DNA of 64,000 nucleotides. Source: Mycolicibacterium sp. S2-37. Lineage in GTDB: Bacteria; Actinomycetota; Actinomycetes; Mycobacteriales; Mycobacteriaceae. The notes beneath the pieces were generated by a model, which had not been told where the DNA came from, ran no database searches, and worked only from the letters and a program-made list of their open reading frames with translations. The position numbers and the translations under genes were made by a program. This document shows positions 44,254 to 51,973 of the stretch, piece by piece. Positions within the stretch are counted from its first letter, which is position 1; each line of letters opens with the position of its first letter. The DNA lies in the NCBI RefSeq assembly GCF_017352375.1, contig NZ_JAFEVR010000014.1:209114-273113 (forward strand). Direction: 5' to 3'.

Positions 44254-44942
44254 TGACTGAAGAATCGGCTTCACCAGCGAAGCCGGTGCGTCGGCGGGCG
44301 TTCCGCGCGGCGGGGCCCGCCAAAGGCGGCGCCGACCAACCGGCCACCGGTGTGGCGCCCGGCGAAGCGCCGGGTTCCGCCAGGGTCCGCGCACCGCGGC
44401 CCGCCGATCCGCCACCGCGGCGCCGACCGCACCGTGCCATGGTCGCGGCGGTGTGCCTCGGATTCCTGGCGCTCACGCTGGCCGCGGTGACGACGCTTGT
44501 CGGGGTGTGGTCGGTGCAGCAGCGCGAAGCCGAAGCTGCGCAGGCCCGCGAGCAGCGGTTCGTCGACACCGCGTCGCAGACGGTGGTCAACATGTTCAGT
44601 TACACCCAGAACACCATCGACGAGAGTGTGAACCGCTTCGTCGACGGCACCAGCGGTCCGCTGCGCGACATGCTCAGCCAGGGCAACAACGTCGAGAATC
44701 TCAAGGCGCTGTTCGTCGAGACCGAGGCCAGTGCCGAGGCAGTGATCAACGGCGCGGCGCTGGAGAAGTTGGACGAAGTGTCGAACAACGCCTCGGTGCT
44801 GGTGGCCGTCCGGGTGACCATCACCGACCTCGATGGAAACAATCAGCCCTCCCAGCCGTACCGGCTGAGGGTGATCGTGCACGAGGACGACAACGGCCAC
44901 ATGACCGGATACGACCTCAAGTACCCCGACGGTGGCAACTGA
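44253..44942 (+). CDS. mam4A: Mce-associated membrane protein, Mam4A type
   Basis: 229 residues. A basic, Pro/Ala-rich cytoplasmic N-terminus, one membrane helix (about 65-88, VAAVCLGFLALTLAAVTTLVGVW), and a periplasmic domain beginning QQREAEAAQAREQRFVDTASQTVVNMFSY, the shared Mas/Mam fold. Corresponds to Mtb Rv3493c by position. Mam proteins stabilise Mce transport; the related OmamA does so for Mce1/Mce4. ATG at 44253 overlaps the mce4F stop; TGATG overlap with the next gene. Confidence 0.9.
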   Translation: MTEESASPAKPVRRRAFRAAGPAKGGADQPATGVAPGEAPGSARVRAPRPADPPPRRRPHRAMVAAVCLGFLALTLAAVTTLVGVWSVQQREAEAAQAREQRFVDTASQTVVNMFSYTQNTIDESVNRFVDGTSGPLRDMLSQGNNVENLKALFVETEASAEAVINGAALEKLDEVSNNASVLVAVRVTITDLDGNNQPSQPYRLRVIVHEDDNGHMTGYDLKYPDGGN

Positions 44943-45436
44943 TGGGAAAGTGGTCCACCCGAGTCGTGGGACTGGTCGCGACGCTGTGCGCGGCGGCGTT
45001 CGTGGCGTTGGCCGGTGTCGGCGGCTGGCTGTACTGGGAGCGTGTCGAGATCCGCGGCGCCCAGGACGCCCGGGCGGCGCTGGAACCGCTGGCGGCAGAA
45101 CAGATGCCGAAGGTGTTCGGCTATGACTATCAGACGGTGGAGCGCAGCCTCACCGAGGCGTACAACCTGCTCACACCGGATTTCCGGCAGGAGTTCCGCG
45201 ACCGCGCCACCAAGGACATCATCCCGCAGGCCAGGCAGCGTCAGCTGGTCAGCCAGGCCCATGTCGTCGGCGTCGGAATCATGAGCGCACAACGGGATTC
45301 GGCCCAGGTGATGGTGTATCTGAATCGGACGGTCACCGAGAAGGGCGGCGAGCCGATCTACGACGGCAGTCGGTTGCGCGTCGACTACACGAAGGTCGAC
45401 GGCAAGTGGCTGATCGGCTACATCGCCCCGATCTGA
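44942..45436 (+). CDS. mam4B: Mce-associated membrane protein, Mam4B type
   Basis: 164 residues. Short N-terminus, one membrane helix (VVGLVATLCAAAFVALAGVGGWLYW) and a periplasmic SnoaL/NTF2-like domain with VFGYDYQTVERSLTEAYNLLTPDFRQEF. Matches Mtb Rv3492c by order. Last gene of the mce4 operon, coupled to Mam4A by one shared base. Its stop codon lies in a 14-bp tandem duplication. Confidence 0.9.
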   Translation: MGKWSTRVVGLVATLCAAAFVALAGVGGWLYWERVEIRGAQDARAALEPLAAEQMPKVFGYDYQTVERSLTEAYNLLTPDFRQEFRDRATKDIIPQARQRQLVSQAHVVGVGIMSAQRDSAQVMVYLNRTVTEKGGEPIYDGSRLRVDYTKVDGKWLIGYIAPI

Positions 45437-45453
45437 GGGCCCCGATCTGAGGG
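45426..45453. repeat. 14-bp tandem duplication across the mam4B stop
   Basis: CCCCGATCTGAGGG occurs twice in direct succession (45426-45439, 45440-45453). The first copy includes the TGA stop of mam4B. The paired GGGCCC elements (45437-45442, 45451-45456) could form a hairpin between the convergent mce4 and otsA units, but there is no T tract, so a terminator role is unproven. Confidence 0.75.
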
Positions 45454-45459
45454 CCCCGG

Positions 45460-46932
45460 TCAGACCGGTTTCGCGTCGTCACGGGTGGCGGCCAGCGCGT
45501 CGAGGAACGCCCGGGCCCACCGGTCGACGTCATGGGCGAGCACCTGCCTGCGCAGCGCACGCATCCGGCGGCGGCCCTCGTCGGGCGCCTGGGTCAACGC
45601 TGCCACGATGGCGTCCTTGACATCCTCGAGGTGGTGCGGGTTCGCCAGGTAGGCCTGACGGAGTTCGGCTGCGGCCCCGGTGAATTCGCTGAGCACCAGG
45701 GCCCCGCCCAGATCACTGCGGCAGGCCACGTACTCCTTGGCGACCAGGTTCATCCCGTCGCGCAGCGGCGTGACGAGCATGACGTCCGCGGCGACGAAAT
45801 AGGCGATGAGCTCGTCGCGCGGCACCGGCCGATGCAGGTAGTGCACCACTGCGTGGCCGACCTCGCCGAACTCGCCGTTGATGTGGCCGACCTGACGCTC
45901 GATGTCCTCGCGCATGGCGATGTAGCTCTCGACGCGTTCGCGGCTCGGTGTGGCGAGCTGGATCAGTACGGTGTCCTTGCGGTCGATACGCCCCTCGTCG
46001 AGCAGTTCCGACAGCGCGGCCAGCCGGACGTCGATGCCTTTGGTGTAGTCCAGCCGGTCGACGCCGAGGAGGATCTTGCGCGGGTTGCCCAGTTCTGCAC
46101 GGATCGCCTTGGCGCGCTGACGGATGGCCCGGTTACGTGCCTTGCCGTCGAGGTCGGCCGAGTCGATGGAGATGGGGAAGGCGCCGACCTTGACAGTGCG
46201 GAAGCCGACGTGGACCTCACCGAAGCGCGACCGCACGCCGACCGAGGCGCGGGAGGTGTTCGCGCCGGTGAGCCGACGGGCCAGGAACAGGAAGTTCTGG
46301 GCGCCGCCGGGGAGGTGGAACCCGACGAGGTCGGCTCCCAGCAGGCCTTCGATGATCTCGGTCCGCCACGGCATCTGCATGAACAGTTCGACGGGCGGGA
46401 ACGGGATGTGCAGGAAGAAACCGATGACCAGGTCGGGCCGCAGCATCCGCAGCATCTTGGGCACCAACTGCAGCTGATAGTCCTGGACCCAGACGGTGGC
46501 ACCCTGGGCCGCGGCGCGGGCCGTAGCCTCCGCGAAGCGCCGGTTCACCTCGACGTAGCGTTCCCACCACTCGCGGTGGTAGATCGGTTTGACGATCAGG
46601 TCGTGATAGAGGGGCCACAGAGTGGCGTTGGAGAACCCCTCGTAGTAATCGGCGACGTCCTCGGCGGACAGCGCCACCGGGTAGAGCTGCAGACCGTCGT
46701 CGTCGATCGGGTCCTCGGGGCTGTCCGGGATGCCGGCCCACCCGATCCAGGCCCCCTGCCGCTTGCGCAGAAGCGGTTCGAGCGCGGTGACCAGACCGCC
46801 GGGACTGCGCTTGTAGGAGATCTCCCCGTCGGGCCGTCGCTCCATGTCGATCGGCAGCCGGTTGGCGACGACGACGAACTCGGCGGTACCGATCTCGGCG
46901 GAGTCGACGTGTCCGTCGTCCTCCGTCGACAC
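45460..46932 (-). CDS. otsA: Trehalose-6-phosphate synthase OtsA
   Basis: A 490-residue GT20 glycosyltransferase. N-terminal FVVVANRLPIDMERR with the glucose-6-phosphate loop, WVQDYQLQLVPKMLR, GFFLHIPFPPVELF, GVDRLDYTKGIDVRL, and DGMNLVAKEYVACR at the nucleotide-sugar site. Makes trehalose-6-phosphate from a nucleoside-diphosphate glucose and glucose-6-phosphate; trehalose is needed for mycolate carriers. Same neighbour of mce4 as in Mtb (Rv3490). GTG at 46932 follows the stop of the small ORF at once (TAAGTG). Confidence 0.94.
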   Translation of the reverse strand: MSTEDDGHVDSAEIGTAEFVVVANRLPIDMERRPDGEISYKRSPGGLVTALEPLLRKRQGAWIGWAGIPDSPEDPIDDDGLQLYPVALSAEDVADYYEGFSNATLWPLYHDLIVKPIYHREWWERYVEVNRRFAEATARAAAQGATVWVQDYQLQLVPKMLRMLRPDLVIGFFLHIPFPPVELFMQMPWRTEIIEGLLGADLVGFHLPGGAQNFLFLARRLTGANTSRASVGVRSRFGEVHVGFRTVKVGAFPISIDSADLDGKARNRAIRQRAKAIRAELGNPRKILLGVDRLDYTKGIDVRLAALSELLDEGRIDRKDTVLIQLATPSRERVESYIAMREDIERQVGHINGEFGEVGHAVVHYLHRPVPRDELIAYFVAADVMLVTPLRDGMNLVAKEYVACRSDLGGALVLSEFTGAAAELRQAYLANPHHLEDVKDAIVAALTQAPDEGRRRMRALRRQVLAHDVDRWARAFLDALAATRDDAKPV

Positions 46933-47097
46933 TTAGGCCTCGGGCTTCGACGGCCCGATGCCGAGCATGGAGAGGAACACGCGGCACTCGTCGGCGTCGG
47001 TGGCGTAGGCCGCGACGACGCGCCGGGCCTGGCGTGCGGTGCTGTCGGCGAGCGGTTCGACGTCGCCGATCTCGGCGGGATCAGACTTGGCAGGCAT
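46933..47097 (-). CDS. Small conserved-type ORF directly upstream of otsA (54 aa)
   Basis: 54 residues (starts MPAKSDPAEIGDVE, ends RVFLSMLGIGPSKPEA). No known domain; mostly helical, with AYATDADECRVFLSMLGI as hydrophobic patch and a single Cys. Its TAA stop abuts the otsA GTG, so the genes are translationally coupled. Either a small otsA partner or a coupling leader peptide. I do not recall its family. Confidence 0.65.
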   Translation of the reverse strand: MPAKSDPAEIGDVEPLADSTARQARRVVAAYATDADECRVFLSMLGIGPSKPEA

Positions 47098-47132
47098 GTT
47101 CCAACTCTAGGCGACGCCTGTCGCCCTGGAGC

Positions 47133-47158
47133 AACGCACCTGGTCAACGCACCTGGTC
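47133..47158. repeat. 13-bp tandem duplication upstream of the crotonase gene
   Basis: AACGCACCTGGTC occurs twice in direct succession (47133-47145, 47146-47158) in the 83-bp gap between the small ORF and the crotonase gene. Likely a replication-slippage product; it lies in the promoter/leader region and may alter spacing. Confidence 0.75.
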
Positions 47159-47180
47159 AGCCCCGACGTAAGGTGCTTGA

Positions 47181-48077
47181 GTGGCCAACGCAGACCAGGT
47201 GACGTACGAGACGCTCGACGAGGGGCGCATCGCGCGCATCTGGCTCGACCGGCCCGAGACGCACAACTCGCAGTCGCGCACGCTGCTCGTGCAGCTCGAT
47301 GAGGCCTTCGGCCGTGCCGAGGCCGACGACGAGGTCCGCGTCGTGATCCTCGCGGCGCGTGGCAAGAACTTCTCGGCCGGCCACGATCTCGGCTCCGAGG
47401 ACGCGCTCGCCGAGCGCCAACCAGGGCCGGGGCAGCATCCCACCTTCGGGATCAACGGAGCCACCCGGGCCGCCGTCGCCGAGCGGACCTATCTGCAGGA
47501 GTGGCACTACTTCTTCGAGAACACCCGGCGGTGGCGGGATCTGCGCAAGATCACGATCGCCCAGGTGCAGGGCAACGCGATCTCCGCCGGGCTGATGCTG
47601 ATATGGGCGTGTGACCTCATCGTGGCCGCCGACAATGCCAAGTTCAGCGACGTGGTGGCGGTGCGAATGGGGATGCCGGGGGTCGAGTACTACGCCCACC
47701 CGTGGGAATTCGGCGCACGCAAGGCCAAAGAGCTTCTGCTGACCGGTGATTCGATCGACGCCGACGAGGCACACCGCCTCGGGATGGTGTCGAAGGTCTT
47801 CGCCCGCGATGAGCTCGAGGACAAGACGCTCGAATTCGCACGGCGCATCGCCGAGCGCCCGACGATGGCGGCGCTGTTGGTCAAGGATTCGGTGAACGCG
47901 GCCGCCGATGCGATGGGCTTCACCGAGGCGTTGCGTCATGCGTTCCACATCCACGAGCTGGGCCACGCGCATTGGGCGGCTCACAACGAGAACCGGTTCC
48001 CCGTCGGAATGCCGCCGGATGTGCCGGACTGGCGGACGCTCGGCGCACCGAAGTTGTCGCGCCGCGACGAGCCCTGA
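47181..48077 (+). CDS. Enoyl-CoA hydratase/isomerase family protein
   Basis: A 298-residue crotonase. Oxyanion-hole segments LAARGKNFSAGHDLGSE and VQGNAISAGLMLIWACDLIVAA; an unusually long insertion between them (about residues 75-115, EDALAERQPG... and ATRAAVAERTYLQEWHYFF). Active-site Glu may be in MGMPGVEYYAH. The C-terminal extension (ENRFPVGMPPDVPDW) is longer than in EchA19. Substrate unknown. GTG at 47181. The next gene has a KstR box in between, so this one probably has its own promoter. Confidence 0.85.
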   Translation: MANADQVTYETLDEGRIARIWLDRPETHNSQSRTLLVQLDEAFGRAEADDEVRVVILAARGKNFSAGHDLGSEDALAERQPGPGQHPTFGINGATRAAVAERTYLQEWHYFFENTRRWRDLRKITIAQVQGNAISAGLMLIWACDLIVAADNAKFSDVVAVRMGMPGVEYYAHPWEFGARKAKELLLTGDSIDADEAHRLGMVSKVFARDELEDKTLEFARRIAERPTMAALLVKDSVNAAADAMGFTEALRHAFHIHELGHAHWAAHNENRFPVGMPPDVPDWRTLGAPKLSRRDEP

Positions 48078-48085
48078 GCTATAAC

Positions 48086-48099
48086 TAGAACTCGTTCTA
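48086..48099. promoter_or_regulatory. KstR box, TAGAACTCGTTCTA
   Basis: Full consensus, 22 nt before the GTG of the SDR gene at 48122, in the 44-bp gap after the crotonase gene. It ties this SDR to the sterol regulon although its neighbours look unrelated. Confidence 0.87.
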
Positions 48100-48121
48100 G
48101 TTACACGACGAAGGGGTCGCG

Positions 48122-48958
48122 GTGCAGTTGTCCTTGGCGGATCGAACGTATCTGGTCACCGGTGGTGGCAGCGGCATCGGTAAGGGAGCTGCCGCGGCCG
48201 TCGTCGCCGCCGGCGGCAACGTGATGCTGGTCGGCCGCAACGGCGACCGGCTCGCCGCGGCAGTCGACGAGCTCACCGCCGCCGCGGGTGACGGCGCGGG
48301 CGAGGTGCGCTACGAGCCCGCCGATGTCACCGTGGAGGACGAGGTCACCCGGGCGGTCGAGGCCGCGACCGCGTGGCACGGGCGCCTGCACGGCGTGGTG
48401 CACAGCGCGGGTGGGTCGGAGACGATCGGGCCGATCACCCAGATCGACTCCGACGCATGGCGGCGCACCGTGGATCTGAACGTCAACGGCACCATGTACG
48501 TCCTCAAGCATGCGGCGAAGGAACTCGTGCGCGGCGGCGGTGGATCGTTCGTCGGCATCTCGTCGATCGCGTCGAGCAACATCCACCGCTGGTTCGGCGC
48601 CTACGGACCCAGCAAGGCGGCGCTCGACCACATCCTGATGCTCGCCGCCGACGAACTCGGCGCGTCATGGGTACGCGTCAACGGTATTCGGCCCGGGCTG
48701 ACCCGCACCGAACTGGTGGGGCCGATCATGGAGTCGCCCGAGGTGGCCGGGGACTATCGCGCCTGCACGCCGCTGCCGCGGTTCGGCGAGGTGGAGGACA
48801 TCGCGAACCTGGCGGTCTTCCTGCTCAGCGACGCGGCCGGCTGGATCACCGGCCAGGTCATCAACGTCGACGGCGGGCACGGGCTGCGGCGCGGTCCGGA
48901 CATGTCCGGGATGCTCGAGGGCATCTTCGGTGCCGACGGATTACGCGGGGTGGTCTGA
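48122..48958 (+). CDS. Short-chain dehydrogenase with KstR box
   Basis: A 278-residue SDR. TGGGSGIGKGA cofactor motif, HSAGG in place of NNAG, GISSIASSNIHRWFGAYGPSKAA catalytic Ser/Tyr/Lys segment, and DAAGWITGQVINVDGGHGLR at the C-terminus. GRNGDRL after beta-strand 2 hints at NADP(H). The KstR box just upstream suggests a steroid or side-chain hydroxyl substrate; which one is not visible. GTG at 48122. The 3' end overlaps the convergent dehydrogenase gene by 18 bp. Confidence 0.87.
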   Translation: MQLSLADRTYLVTGGGSGIGKGAAAAVVAAGGNVMLVGRNGDRLAAAVDELTAAAGDGAGEVRYEPADVTVEDEVTRAVEAATAWHGRLHGVVHSAGGSETIGPITQIDSDAWRRTVDLNVNGTMYVLKHAAKELVRGGGGSFVGISSIASSNIHRWFGAYGPSKAALDHILMLAADELGASWVRVNGIRPGLTRTELVGPIMESPEVAGDYRACTPLPRFGEVEDIANLAVFLLSDAAGWITGQVINVDGGHGLRRGPDMSGMLEGIFGADGLRGVV

Positions 48959-49831
48959 CGCCCCGGCCTCCCACGCGGCCAGCGCGCCGATGGCCGACCA
49001 GTCGAGGTGGCCGCCGCCGGTGGCGAGCAGGGTCAGGAACCGGTCACGAAGCAGGCTGGCGATCGGAAGCGGGACCTGCAGAGCGTCGCCCGCGGCGAGC
49101 GTCAGGCCCACGTCCTTGAGGCCGCCGGCGGCGGCGAATCCCGGCGGCTGGAATTCTCGGCGCGCGACCAGTCCGCCGTAGGTGCGGTAGACCGGGGCGT
49201 CGAACAGCGTCGAGGTGAGCAGATCGAGGTACTGCTCGCCGTCCACGCCGCCCTTGGTCACCAACGCCAAAGCCTCGCCGAGGGATTCGATCACCGAGGC
49301 GATGAGGAAATTGCCCGACAGCTTGACCAGGTTGGCCGCCTTCGGCTCCTCGCCGACGACGAAAGTCCGCTGTCCGATCGCCTCGAAGATCGCGGTGACC
49401 GCCGCGACCGTAGCGGGCGCACCCGCCGCCACCACGAAGAGCTTCTTCGCCGCTGCCGCCTCCGGACGGCCGAACACCGGCGCCGACACGAACAGCTGAC
49501 CGGCCTCGGCATGGGCGCTGGTGAGCCGCTCGGCCAGCGCCAGGCTGATGGTGGACGCCGATATGTGCACGGCGCCGGGGTTGAGCCTGCTGATGATGCC
49601 GTCGGCCCCGAACGACACCGCCTCCACCGCCGCATCGTCGGCCAGCATCGTCACGACGGCGTCACCGCCGCACGCGTCGGCGACCGTACCGGCCGCCCGC
49701 GCGCCGTGGGCGCTGAGAGCTTCTGCCTTCTCGGGGGATCTGTTGTACGCGGTGACCTCGTGGCCGGCGGCGAGCAGATTGCCCGCCATCGCCGAGCCCA
49801 TGTTGCCCAGGCCGATGAATCCGATTCTCAC
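48941..49831 (-). CDS. Beta-hydroxyacid dehydrogenase (3-hydroxyisobutyrate dehydrogenase family)
   Basis: 296 residues. Rossmann motif GFIGLGNMGSAMAGNLLAAGHEV, substrate segment (VSAPVFGRPEAA, where many relatives have DAPVSGG) and catalytic Lys in ANLVKLSGNFLIAS. The C-terminal helical domain follows. Family members reduce or oxidise 3-hydroxyacids, tartronate semialdehyde or imines; the altered APVFGRPEAA points to the imine-reductase/glyoxylate-reductase-like side. GTG at 49831. 45 bp after the molybdo-hydroxylase operon, possibly cotranscribed. Confidence 0.85.
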   Translation of the reverse strand: MRIGFIGLGNMGSAMAGNLLAAGHEVTAYNRSPEKAEALSAHGARAAGTVADACGGDAVVTMLADDAAVEAVSFGADGIISRLNPGAVHISASTISLALAERLTSAHAEAGQLFVSAPVFGRPEAAAAKKLFVVAAGAPATVAAVTAIFEAIGQRTFVVGEEPKAANLVKLSGNFLIASVIESLGEALALVTKGGVDGEQYLDLLTSTLFDAPVYRTYGGLVARREFQPPGFAAAGGLKDVGLTLAAGDALQVPLPIASLLRDRFLTLLATGGGHLDWSAIGALAAWEAGASDHPA

Positions 49832-49876
49832 GGCACCAGGTTAGGCCCGCGCGCCGCGCGCCGGTGGCGTGCAGCC

Positions 49877-50380
49877 TCAGAGCGTATGCGGGCTGACGTC
49901 CCGACCGTGGCGGTTGATCTCGGCCGCCCGGTGCACGGCGTTGACGATGCCCTGGTACCCGGTGCAGCGGCAGAAGTTGCCGGACAGACCCTCGCGGATC
50001 TCTTCGTCGGTCGGATCGGGGTTGTCGGCCAGCAGGGCAGTGATCGTCGTGACGAAACCCGGTGTGCAGAAACCGCATTGGAGTCCGTGGCACTCCCGCA
50101 TGGCCGATTGCACGGGGGACAGTTCGCCGTCCGCGCCTGCGATACCCTCGACCGTCGTCACCTCCTGACCCTCTGCCTGAACGGCGAAGATCAGGCACGA
50201 CCGTACGGCTTGGCCGTCGAGCAACACCGTGCATGCGCCACATGCGCCGTGCTCGCAGCCGAGGTGCGTGCCGGTCAGACCGCACGTCTCCCGCAGGAAG
50301 TCGGCGAGGGTGACCCGCGGTTCGACGTATCCGCGATGGCTACGTCCGTTGACCGTCAGCTCGACCGGTTGCTCATGCAT
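49877..50380 (-). CDS. Molybdenum hydroxylase small subunit, [2Fe-2S]2 (CoxS-type)
   Basis: 167 residues. Plant-type cluster Cys at 42, 47, 50 and 62 (GCEHGACGACTVLLDG) and the second helical-domain cluster Cys at 102, 105, 137 and 139 (QCGFCTPG; NFCRCTGYQ). Carries electrons from molybdenum to the FAD of the medium subunit. ATG at 50380; 8-bp overlap with the medium subunit. Last of the four-gene operon. Confidence 0.93.
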   Translation of the reverse strand: MHEQPVELTVNGRSHRGYVEPRVTLADFLRETCGLTGTHLGCEHGACGACTVLLDGQAVRSCLIFAVQAEGQEVTTVEGIAGADGELSPVQSAMRECHGLQCGFCTPGFVTTITALLADNPDPTDEEIREGLSGNFCRCTGYQGIVNAVHRAAEINRHGRDVSPHTL

Positions 50381-51263
50381 GGCTTGCCACCTTTGCGCTC
50401 ACGTCGCTGATCGCCGATGTCAGCGCCCTCGACACCATCGTCGCCCCCACCCGGCGGCGGTAGCCGGCCGAGCCCTGTAGATCGGTCGGGACCTCGGTCA
50501 GCCCGGCCATGGCCAGCCGGCCGATCTCGGCGGCGTCCACTTCCGCGGCCGGCAGGCCGACGACGGCCCGTTCAGCCTCGGCGGCGCGTAGCGGGGTGGA
50601 ACCGAGCCCGAGCAGTCCGATGCCACAGCGCGCGATCCGGTCGTCGTCGTCGATGTCCACGGCCACCACTGCGCCGGCGATCGCGAAGTCACCGTGGCGG
50701 CGGGCGAACTCCTCGACCGCGAACCCGGACCTGTTGCCGCGCACGGGAAAACGCACAGCGGTGAGGATCTCGTCGTCGGCCAGCGAGTTCTCCCACAGGC
50801 CGGTGAAGAATTCCGATGCGGCGATGGTGCGAGGGCCACGTTTCGACACCGCCTCCATCCGCGCGTCCAGAGCCAGTGCTGCGGCGGCGTATTCCGCCGC
50901 GGGATCGGCGTGGGCGATGGCGCCGCCCAGGGTGCCGCGGGTGCGGATCTGGAAGTGGCCGATGTGCGGGGTGGCCAGCGTGAGCAGCGGCACCGAATCG
51001 GCGACCTCGTCGTCCATGCCGACCAGCGCGTGCGGCGTCGCGGCCCCGATCACCACCTCGTCGCCGTCGAGGTCGATACCGGTCAGTTCACCGACGCGGG
51101 AGATGTCGATCAGGTTCTCGAAATGCGTCAACCGCATGGCCAGCATGGGAACCAGGCTCTGCCCGCCGGCGAGAATCTTGGCCTCCTCGCCGTATTCGGC
51201 GAGCAGATCCACCGCGTCGGCCACCGTGTCGGCGCGGTGGTAGGCGAAGGGCGCGGCTTTCAC
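50373..51263 (-). CDS. Molybdenum hydroxylase FAD subunit (CoxM-type)
   Basis: 296 residues. FAD-binding motif AKILAGGQSLVPMLAMRL near the N-terminus and HFQIRTRGTLGGAIAHADPAAE in the middle, the standard CoxM/XdhB pair. C-terminal CO_deh_flav_C-like domain. GTG at 51263 overlaps the CoxG-like stop (GTGA); the long open frame further upstream is not coding. Transfers electrons onward to an unknown acceptor. Confidence 0.92.
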   Translation of the reverse strand: MKAAPFAYHRADTVADAVDLLAEYGEEAKILAGGQSLVPMLAMRLTHFENLIDISRVGELTGIDLDGDEVVIGAATPHALVGMDDEVADSVPLLTLATPHIGHFQIRTRGTLGGAIAHADPAAEYAAAALALDARMEAVSKRGPRTIAASEFFTGLWENSLADDEILTAVRFPVRGNRSGFAVEEFARRHGDFAIAGAVVAVDIDDDDRIARCGIGLLGLGSTPLRAAEAERAVVGLPAAEVDAAEIGRLAMAGLTEVPTDLQGSAGYRRRVGATMVSRALTSAISDVSAKVASHA

Positions 51264-51973
51264 GACCGGAGCCGCTCGGCCGGTGCGGCCAACAGTCGGG
51301 CGAGCGCGGTCTGCAGATCCTCGGCCAGTACGGCCGCCGGAGAGGTCTTGCGCCGGCGGCCCAGGAGGAATCCGACCGCGACGCCGGCGGCGATCCCGCC
51401 GGCCACCGGTGCGATCCGCTTGGCCACCGGGAGCGCCACCACCTTGAGCAGGTCGACCGAGTCGCCGGTGGAGGCCTGGGCCGCGGCGGTGGCGGCCTCG
51501 GCCGTGGGCGCCGTCGTGACGGTCGGGCGGTCCCCGAGCAGATCGGCCTCCAGGCTCTTGGCGAACTGCCCGATCAGATTGGTGGCGACGTCGGCCAGTA
51601 CCCCGCGGCCGAACTGGGCAGCCTTCCCCGAGATCGTCAGATCGGTGGAGATGACGACGTGGGTGGCATCCCCCTCGTCCTTGAGCTGGGCGGTCACCAC
51701 CGCGGCGGCGCTGCCGTTGCCTCGGGTCTCCTTGCCGGTGGCCTTGAGCACCACCCGCCGGGCTGTGGCGTCCTTCTCCTGGAAGGCCGCGTTTCCCTTG
51801 TAGGACACGGTGATCGGGCCGACCTTGACCTTGACGGCTCCGGTGAACTCGTCCCCGTCGACCGACAGCAGCGTGGCGCCGGGCAGGCACGGTGCGACGC
51901 GTTCGACGTCGGTCAGCACCTCCCACGTCTTCGCCGCGGGCACCGCGACCCTGAATTCGTTGTTCAGCTCCAC
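51260..51973 (-). CDS. CoxG-like SRPBCC protein with C-terminal membrane anchor
   Basis: 237 residues. The N-terminal SRPBCC domain matches CoxG: FRVAVPAAKTWEVLTDVERVAPCLPGA, then VKVKVGPITVSYKGNAAFQE. A linker leads to a hydrophobic segment (about 190-210, VAGGIAAGVAVGFLLGRRR), probably anchoring the enzyme to the membrane; CoxG has such a role in CO dehydrogenase of carboxydotrophs. GTG at 51973; overlaps CoxL-like by 10 bp and CoxM-like by 4 bp. Confidence 0.88.
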   Translation of the reverse strand: MELNNEFRVAVPAAKTWEVLTDVERVAPCLPGATLLSVDGDEFTGAVKVKVGPITVSYKGNAAFQEKDATARRVVLKATGKETRGNGSAAAVVTAQLKDEGDATHVVISTDLTISGKAAQFGRGVLADVATNLIGQFAKSLEADLLGDRPTVTTAPTAEAATAAAQASTGDSVDLLKVVALPVAKRIAPVAGGIAAGVAVGFLLGRRRKTSPAAVLAEDLQTALARLLAAPAERLRS

